NCBI GenBank assembly: GCA_047967505.1
Contig: CM106541.1
From: Dipteris shenzhenensis
Lineage: Eukaryota > Polypodiophyta > Polypodiopsida > Gleicheniales
DNA: 64,000 nt
Direction: 5' to 3' (one strand)
Shown here piece by piece: positions 56,961-64,000 of the stretch (position 1 is its first letter; every line of letters begins with the position of its first letter). The position numbers and the translations under genes were made by a program. The notes under the pieces are model-generated. The model was not told the origin of the DNA, ran no database searches, and saw nothing but the letters and a program-made list of their open reading frames with translations.

Positions 56961-59900
56961 AGAATTTGCCACACTTAAAAAAACTAGCATTTCTTCTCAT
57001 GCCATTTTTGAAAAAGTAGGGAAGACTTAAGTGTAGTTGTATGATGCCAACATTAGAGATAAATATGACTCATGGGCATAGAAAAGAAGGTAACTAAAAG
57101 CAAGCATATCAATATGTGTAAGACTTTAAAATACTTAAGGAAAGTAATATGATGCATTTATTGAAACTCAAAAGAACTTCATGGCTATTTGTGCAAAGGT
57201 AAAGGACGAGAGACTTTGCAGCACAACTGAGGAACATAAAGGTCATTATGCATGGTCTCGACTCTAGCATTGCCTTGCAATGGGAGCTTCGAAACCACAA
57301 AATATGACCTGTGTGGTTTGACTTGGCAAATCAATGGTTAGTCCCAGTGAAGGAAATGTGTAAGAGTGAACGTACTTTTGGAGGGTGTCTAGTAGCTTTG
57401 GGTCAAATTGTCATTCATCCCTGCAAACATCGCAGAACAAGTGACAATTAGCAAAACTTTTGTGGTTCAATATAGCAACCCAAATTTTTAAGAGCCTGAA
57501 ATGTGACCTAGAACACGACCCCAAATAACCTTTTGAAAGACAAGCTTTAAGCATTGATCAAAAGAAAGGGTGCCATACTATCTTCTATTCCTGCCAAGAG
57601 GACAAAACAAATGTAAGCACTATATTCAAAGATGAAAATAGTAGTCAAAACCACAACAAATGTGTTCTCCATTCCAAGTCCTCGAATATAGGTCTTTGCC
57701 ATTCCATGTCCTCCAATGCAGGTAAATGCAAACATATGGAATGAGTTGACTCCTTCTGCTTCCTAAATCCAACTTAGCCGAAAGGAAGCTATAGGAGTCA
57801 ACTACTAAAAGTGACGCATAAACTTGCTTTGATTGATCATGGTTGCAAGATTGGTTGATTTTCAATAAAAGATTCTTTTAAATAGATTGAGCATGGGCTT
57901 GCCCGACGACTAAGTTCAAAATTCAATTATCGTTTGAAGCAGGACTCTTGGGTTTTCATAGGACCTTCTATTGGACACTCATGGATGCTAGCACGGGAAA
58001 AGTTTGTTTGTTTTATCCAATAGACTAGCCATAGCTCTTATTTCGCTTTTCTGTTTGTAATTTTCAATGCTTGACTGTGTGATGAGCATTGGTGACATTC
58101 TTACTCCCAATCTTTCTATGGACTTTGTGAACACTGTAAAAGGTGTTTATTGATACTAGGGGATGTACAAAGGTTCTGTTGTAGATGGAAATAGTGGTGG
58201 AAGGATTCGAGCAAAGATGATGTTCTTCTATAGAAGTACAGACATAATGACAGTAAGAAGTTCAAGACCAACAATGAAAAATGTCCAAGAATTCGTGACG
58301 AACGGAGTAGGGTTGGTCACGTTTGCTGGCAACAAGGAGGTACTTACAGAGTCCTTGAATATGGAAGGATGCAGAATGGCAAGCTTTTCCATAGTTTTTC
58401 ATGAGCATGCAGAATGGGCAATAGGAGGAGGGAGAGCATAGGAGGGAGCAGTGTGTAGGACTATGTGGGTGGAGAGGCCATGATATTAGCTGTTTGGCAC
58501 AAGATCTTCCCTTAGCAATTATGCCGGTAGTATTGGTGTTTCCTCCAGCTCCAACCCCCATATGCCCACTTGAAGAGGCCTTCTTTTAGGTCCAACGGGG
58601 TCCCTGTTTGCCAACACACCGCGCCGCCTTCCTCGGGGATACCACATGGGAACCACACAAACCTTGGCCAAAGGTGGCGAAAATGCCAGCTTGCATTCAC
58701 ACGAGAATGCTTTGTTAATTTGTCCTATGTTGCCATCTAGAGGCCGCAGCCAATAGCTAGCTTCCGGCTGTGTCGCTTGACAAGAATTTCATCTTCGAGC
58801 TTAGAAAATCTTGGTAGAGAGTGAGCACATGGACATCATTGTCTAGATAGCTAGCTGCTTCAAAGCTACAACATCTATTTAACATTTGATCCTTCCAATT
58901 AACGGTTGGATTTTTCTGACCCTGCAAGGGTCCTAAGGGATGATGATGGTTAGTGAGTTGCTAATCAAGGGCCATAGTTTTAAAGCTAGTTCATTTGGTC
59001 AATTTGACCTTGCAAATTATGGCTAGTATGAGGCTTAAATGTGGGTTACGAGAAGTATAAGTGCTTCTAATGTATTTAGGGTTTAAGGTTTTTGTTTTCT
59101 TGTGGAGGTCCTAAATGGTTTTTGTCTTTTATCCTAAAGCTTTTATCTTTTGTGAGGTATTTCTCTCTAGAGATGGAGGCTCTCTTTGTCTCTTGTATGA
59201 CACCACATTTATATTACCCTTGCCAAAATAGGCATGTCCCAACTTTTATTTAATGGACCATCCACCACACACACACCTTTTCACCTCTTTTCTCTCCTCT
59301 CTTTCACTCATCTACTTTTCCTGATATTCATTCACCTTCACTTGCTTTTTCTCTTTTCCTTTCCTTCCAATTTACACATATCGTTTCCTTTCACAAATTA
59401 TTTGAAATATTTATCGAGCTACTTACACTTGCACGTATAATGACACTCCAAAAAGACCATAGTGGGATCCCCACCTTGTTTTTCCTGCATGTCAAGCCAA
59501 ACTCCGTATAAGTTTGTCTGTAAAGCTAGCTGCTTTGAAGGTCGGAGGACGTCCAAAACACGTTCGATCCTTCCAAAATTTGGTCGTCTTCTTTATATGT
59601 GATCAAGCCAAACTCCGTATAAACGTTGAGAAACATGTAGGACGGAAGTGGAATAACGAATTTCGCATGGCATCACTTTGCCATCAATGCGTGCACCGAG
59701 GCTGTCATATTTGTGGCCCTTTAGCATATTTTGTCTCTGAGATGATAGATCACTGAAATATATCCAACCAAACAGTTTGCCTAGATTTTGCTTCAGTGAC
59801 GTATATCTCATTGGATAAGCATGCATGCACTTGAGTCTTGGACTTCTCGCCTTTGTCAATTTCCTATCTGTTGCATATAACTCGTTGCGTTTTGTCTTTT

Positions 59901-61690
59901 TCTTTATCCCATAAGCGGCTACAACCCGCTTTTAATCTACAGACATTGCTTTGAAACAATATAGCAATCCTCTTGCATATCCTCATCTCAACCACTTCAC
60001 CATCCAGATTCCATAATTAGCTTCTCCAGCCTCGAACTTCAGCTCGTTCTCCTCTGTCCACAACAGCTTTCTTTGTTCATATCCCTTGACTGATATCATA
60101 ACGGACGTGTGAGCACTCTTTGTGTCCGCCAGCCAGTCATTCCGACCAGCTAGTGGAAGAATTGTCTGCCTCGGTTGATGGTATGGGCGAACAAAGGTCT
60201 GCACCTGCCAGAGATTTACTACTATGCAGCCCCTGCATACTCTCCACGGCTCAACATGGCATTGCGTGTGGGTCGGACATGGCTTCCTGTGGCCCTCTGC
60301 GGGCCTCCCAACCCAAGTCGATTCCATTCTCCTGCCAGATTGATCGAAATGAGATCTGCACTATGCCTGCAGATTTTTTTCTCAGGTAAAGGTCTTTACC
60401 ATGTGCTTTTCTGTGGTTTTGTTGCTTCTCTTCGTGCAGCAGGCTGTACTATAAACTGAATTCGGTTATACTCTCTACTGTGGCAGATCTTTTATGTCAG
60501 GATATCATATGACCGCGAGTGACAGTACAGAGGCGCCTAAAGTGGTTTGGCGAAAATGTGTGTTATTAAAACAGTCTTCTTCCAATCAAGAAGATAGGCA
60601 GAAAATCTCCAGAACGATAGAAGTCATGAAAGCTGTGTGGCAGCAAAGAACTAATGCAAGAGGAGAAGACGTCTGCACAGATAGCAAATTCCGACTTTCA
60701 AAAATGACCAGTCCCCTTGCTTTGGATGCCCGGGGCTCTTTTGTACACTATTGAATGTTTATACTGCACCGTGCCGTTAGCAACAATTTTCGAACAGTCC
60801 TTAGAGCTGATTCAAGAAGCATAGTGTAGTAATGAATCATGATGTCTAAGCTCCGATTTCAAAATAGTCTAATTTTGCACAGCATTTTAGTGCATGTGTA
60901 CAGCTCATTCAAGGAGCATAATGTAGTATTCTAAGCTACGCTTTATTATAGTTGACTAGGGTTCATTTCCTTCGAATTCATTCACTTTCCTATAGCCACA
61001 TAAAGCTGCGTTCATAGCTCACATTGCATGCTTTCACTCAGTAGAGTATTTTCAGAAGGCTATATTCAATGTATTATCAGAAGGCTATAGTCAATATATG
61101 CATTTAAAGGGCATCCAGATAGAGGCCCATCATCTTCAAATAATAGACAAAAAGCTATGCATAGAAATTTCCACCAACAAAAATGTAGTAGATGCCTTGG
61201 TGATGCATGGAACAATAGAGGCAAAGATGATGCCAATAGAAGCAATCGGTTCTCTTGAATTTTAACAATAGGAATATATGTATTTAAATGCTACTTTTAG
61301 CAATGAAACTTTAGCAATAGGAATATATGTATAAAAGTAGCCAAAATAATTGGAAATTCCAATTACTCTTTTGTTCCTAGATATTGGAAATCAGAATGCT
61401 TCAAAGAAGTACAGAGGTCAATTTCAATAGAGAGATTCATCTTAGAGTCATTGTTTTGGACAACATTAAGCTAAATGGCTATCCACATTCAAAGTAGGCA
61501 AGGGCATAAGAAATTCATGATCAATAACCTTTTGCACATTCTAGATATATTGTCAATTGCACAAGCACATAGCAATCATGATAATGTATGTAATTACCTT
61601 TAAAAACTTTTCCTTTAGGTAGCATGCATAGTTCTAACTTCTCAATGTATCAAAGGCACTATAGCTTTCTAAATATGAGAACCTATTAAA
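56961..61690. other. Long stretch without a supported gene
   Basis: Mostly decayed sequence with short frames. 59250-59400 is C/T-rich. 59480-60780 is visibly more GC-rich than its surroundings and contains open frames of about 90-115 codons on both strands (for example minus 59983-60327, containing HTSVMISVKGYEQRK). I cannot tie any of them to a family. No transposon ends, tRNA or rRNA were seen. Confidence 0.45.
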
Positions 61691-61775
61691 ATTCTATTGG
61701 GTGCATTCATAGTAGCTGATATGGAATGGATGGTAGCTTTGATGGTAGCATTCATAGTAGCTGATATGGAATGAA
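61691..61775. repeat. Short tandem duplication before Copia B copy 3
   Basis: The segment GCATTCATAGTAGCTGATAT plus GGAATG occurs twice about 43 bp apart (near 61704 and 61748), with GGTAGCTTTGATGGTA between. The second copy abuts the LTR. Confidence 0.8.
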
Positions 61776-62128
61776 TGTGAAGATAGTGGGAGAGAGGGAA
61801 GGAGTCTCACTTGCAGCTTTCTCACATACACAATGGGGGAATACACACAAAGGTGGAGGCTAAAAACAGTTTTCCTCTTCTTAGTTGTGAAAGCCAAAAA
61901 GAACTCAGGTAGAAAGAAATAGAAGAACCCTATATGTGGGTCTCAAACCAAACTCAACTAACTAAGGTGGCATACTAACTGAGCCACGAACTAGTATAGA
62001 TAAGGATAGCTGTCATCCAGCTATTATTCGTGGGCGGTGTACCAACCGCATCTGTAGCTAACAAGTCGGTGACATAAATGCACAACGGTCACCCTGGCAT
62101 ATCGCGAGTGGAGCTCGATATCTCAACA
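61776..62128 (-). repeat. 3' LTR of Copia B copy 3
   Basis: 353 bp bounded by TGTGAAGATAG and ATCTCAACA on the plus strand. It aligns throughout with 29027-29378. Confidence 0.9.
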
Positions 62129-64000
62129 CTCCCCCTCGAGCTCAATCCCAATTCCTGTACACCAAGCAGGTCTCTGAACTTGCGCAGCTTCTTTGCGCCC
62201 ACTGCCTTCGTGAATATGTTAGCTACCTGATCCTCTGTGCTGACATAAACTAGATCAATAAGACCTAGTAAAACCTTCTCCCGCACATAGTGATAATGCA
62301 CCTCAATGTGCTTTGTTCTAGCATGATAGACTGGGTTATTTGCCAAGTGTATACTGCTCATGTTGTCACAATAAATGACAACTGGCCCATCTGTAGACTG
62401 ATGCATATCATAGAGTAGCTTATGCAACCAAGCTACCTCACATGCAGCCATTGCTGCACCCCTGTACTCAGCCTCTGTGCTCGACAAGGCAACTGTAGGC
62501 TGTTTCTTGCTGCTCCAAGTGACTGCAGCACTCCCAAAAGAGAACACATATCCATTGGTAGATCATCTATCAGAAATACTACCAGCCCAATCAGCATCAG
62601 TGTATCCATGCAACTGTATCTGAACCCCAGCCTCATAAAATAGTCCATACTGCAATGTGGACTTCACATACCTGAGTATGCATCTAGCCGCATCCAAATG
62701 CGGTTTCCTTGGAGCCTGCATAAACTGACTTACCAACCCAACAGCATAGCTCAAATCTGGCCTGGTAATAGTCATGTAAATCAAACTTCCTACTATGCGT
62801 CTGTACATAGTAGGGTCTTCCAGAAGCTCACCTGCATCTGCGCTCAGCTTCACATTCTGCTCCAAAGGAATTGAAATAGGCTTACAGCCTGTCATCCTAT
62901 ATTTGGACAGCATGTCTAGTCCATACTACCTCTGCAAGAGCTGTATCCCACTTGGTGATCTAATCACCTCAATGCCCAAGAAATAACGCAGCTCTCCCAA
63001 ATCCTTCATCTCAAACTTCTGCCTCAATAGCATTTTCACATGAAGGATATCTTCATCACTATCACCTGTGATGATCAACATAAATGACAAGCAGCATAAT
63101 CCCTTTCTCTGTTTTTCTCACAGAGTGAGAAATCTGCCTTGGAAATCTGAAAGCCAATAGTGACAAGATACTGTCCTATCTTGTCAGACCATGCTCTAGG
63201 TGCTTGCTTCAAGCCATACAAGGCTTTCTTCAACCTGCAAACAAACTCAGGATGAATAGCATGAACATAACCTGCTGGCTGCTCCATAAAGACCCTTCTT
63301 GCAAATCACCATGCAAGAAGGCATTCTTTACATCCATCTGATGTAAATACCATCCCTTTGATGCAGCCATAGCAATGGCTGCTCTTACGGTTGCCATCCT
63401 TGCAACCGGGCTGAAAGTTTCTTCATAATCAATGCCATATGTCTGTGCATACCCCTTGACAACTAATCTTGCCTTGTATCTATTCACAGAACCATCTGCA
63501 TTGTGCTTGATCTTATAAACCCACTTACAGCCAATTGCATTCTTGTCTTTAGGCAAAGGCACCAATTCCCATGTAGCATTTGCATCCAAGGCATCCATTT
63601 CTTCATCCATGGCTTTCTCCCATACCTTGTGCCAATCATGGGACTTGAGACCACTAAGCTTATTATCCTTTGAAAATGCTCCTTTCAAGTGGCATAGTGA
63701 ATGGCTGTAAATCCATCATATTTCAGCCTATCCACAGGATACCTAACCCTGGTAGACCTGCGCAAAATAGGCTCACTTCCAGGTGCTCTCAAAACATCCC
63801 TGGTCTTCCTTACTCCAAGTGTAACAACAGAAGGAATACCCAACTCATCATCAATGCTCTGCTTTGAGCCACTGGATTCACCATCCACATAAGAGTGACC
63901 TGCATTCACATCAAACATGGGCTGATCTACCTTCTCTTTTCCTTTTCGTGATACCTGCGTACCACTATCTACATTGCTTTGAGGAGATTCTCCTGATCTC
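62089..64000 (-). pseudogene. Copia B copy 3 polyprotein, RT-RNase H (broken, with foreign block)
   Basis: Minus-strand order: linker ([34 protein letters not shown]), a 66-bp block of CACTA transposase origin, then RT ([33 protein letters not shown]). The YVDD region near 63065-63085 is damaged by small deletions. RNase H follows (TDADWAGSISD, STEAEYRGAAMAACE, HTKHIEVHYHY, VANIFTKAVG). The terminal stop at 62089 lies inside the 3' LTR, so the last 13 codons are LTR sequence. Frame breaks occur at 63685, near 63290, near 63075, at 62930 and near 62560. Inactive. Confidence 0.87.
63624..63689 (-). repeat. 66-bp block copied from CACTA transposase gene (filler DNA)
   Basis: The minus strand of this block matches 11377-11442 of the CACTA TNP2 pseudogene with one mismatch in 66 (TCTCAAG against GCTCAAG). 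It encodes [20 protein letters not shown]. It replaces about 66 bp of normal Copia B sequence, seen intact in the plus copy between HYA (31110) and WEKAMDEEM (about 31178). Confidence 0.95.

Larger units (their letters stand above)
61776..64000 (-). mobile_element. Copia family B retrotransposon, copy 3 (continues beyond window)
   Basis: On the minus strand, the 3' LTR (61776-62128), purine tract, RNase H, RT and the linker upstream of RT are visible. The 5' parts lie outside the window. It is clearly the same family as 25360-29378 and 29379-32450, and better preserved than copy 1 in RNase H. Confidence 0.88.

Overview
The window is nuclear DNA of a large-genome vascular plant, most probably a gymnosperm-like genome. 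It has dense, nested LTR retrotransposons with tRNA-iMet primer sites, a TNP2-type CACTA transposon, a plant-type Helitron, spliced gene fossils with GT-AG introns and long AT-rich decayed tracts. The species cannot be fixed from the sequence. I see no bacterial gene, rRNA, tRNA, CRISPR array or intact host gene. Nearly every coding signal is a transposon gene or a pseudogene.

Layout. 1-2639 is a young gag-only non-autonomous LTR element (TR-GAG type). It sits in the leader of Copia family A copy 1 (2640-7869, broken by two stops and a 153-bp duplication). 7870-8516 is purine-rich DNA with a 61-bp-arm perfect hairpin. 9110-13797 is a decayed CACTA element with palindromic subterminal repeats. 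About 14840-18575 is a decayed Helitron (Rep plus Pif1-type helicase), abutting a very decayed Ty3/Gypsy element (18577-22420). A Copia family B 3' fragment follows at 22950-23720. 24956-34215 is a chromovirus-like Gypsy whose gag-RT part is missing. In its place lies a head-to-head pair of Copia B sequences (minus copy 25360-29378, truncated plus copy 29379-about 32450).

34216-44100 is mostly decayed or low-complexity DNA: microsatellites, a GGA-rich island, two imperfect inverted repeats, and an unrecognised spliced gene-like locus on the minus strand (38410-39700). 44148-44590 holds a second spliced gene-like fragment (minus). Next to it is a histone H3 fossil (44591-44797) and a 255-bp foldback (44971-45225). 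45290-54577 is another decayed Gypsy, split by Copia A copy 2 (46807-52501), which is complete with identical 180-bp LTRs and a 5-bp ATAAT target duplication. 55880-56960 holds a trihelix/Myb-SANT-like pseudogene. From 61776 to the window end is a third Copia B copy (minus), whose RT region carries a 66-bp block copied from the CACTA transposase gene.

How the parts work together: there is no operon or pathway. The window records layered insertion, decay and break repair. The oldest layer is the Gypsy, Helitron and CACTA fossils, then Copia B and its rearrangement inside the chromovirus, then Copia A and the TR-GAG element. The most unusual observations are the CACTA-derived filler block inside Copia B, the histone H3 fossil, the gag-only element, the young but protease- and integrase-damaged Copia A copy, and the unrecognised spliced locus at 38.4-39.7 kb.
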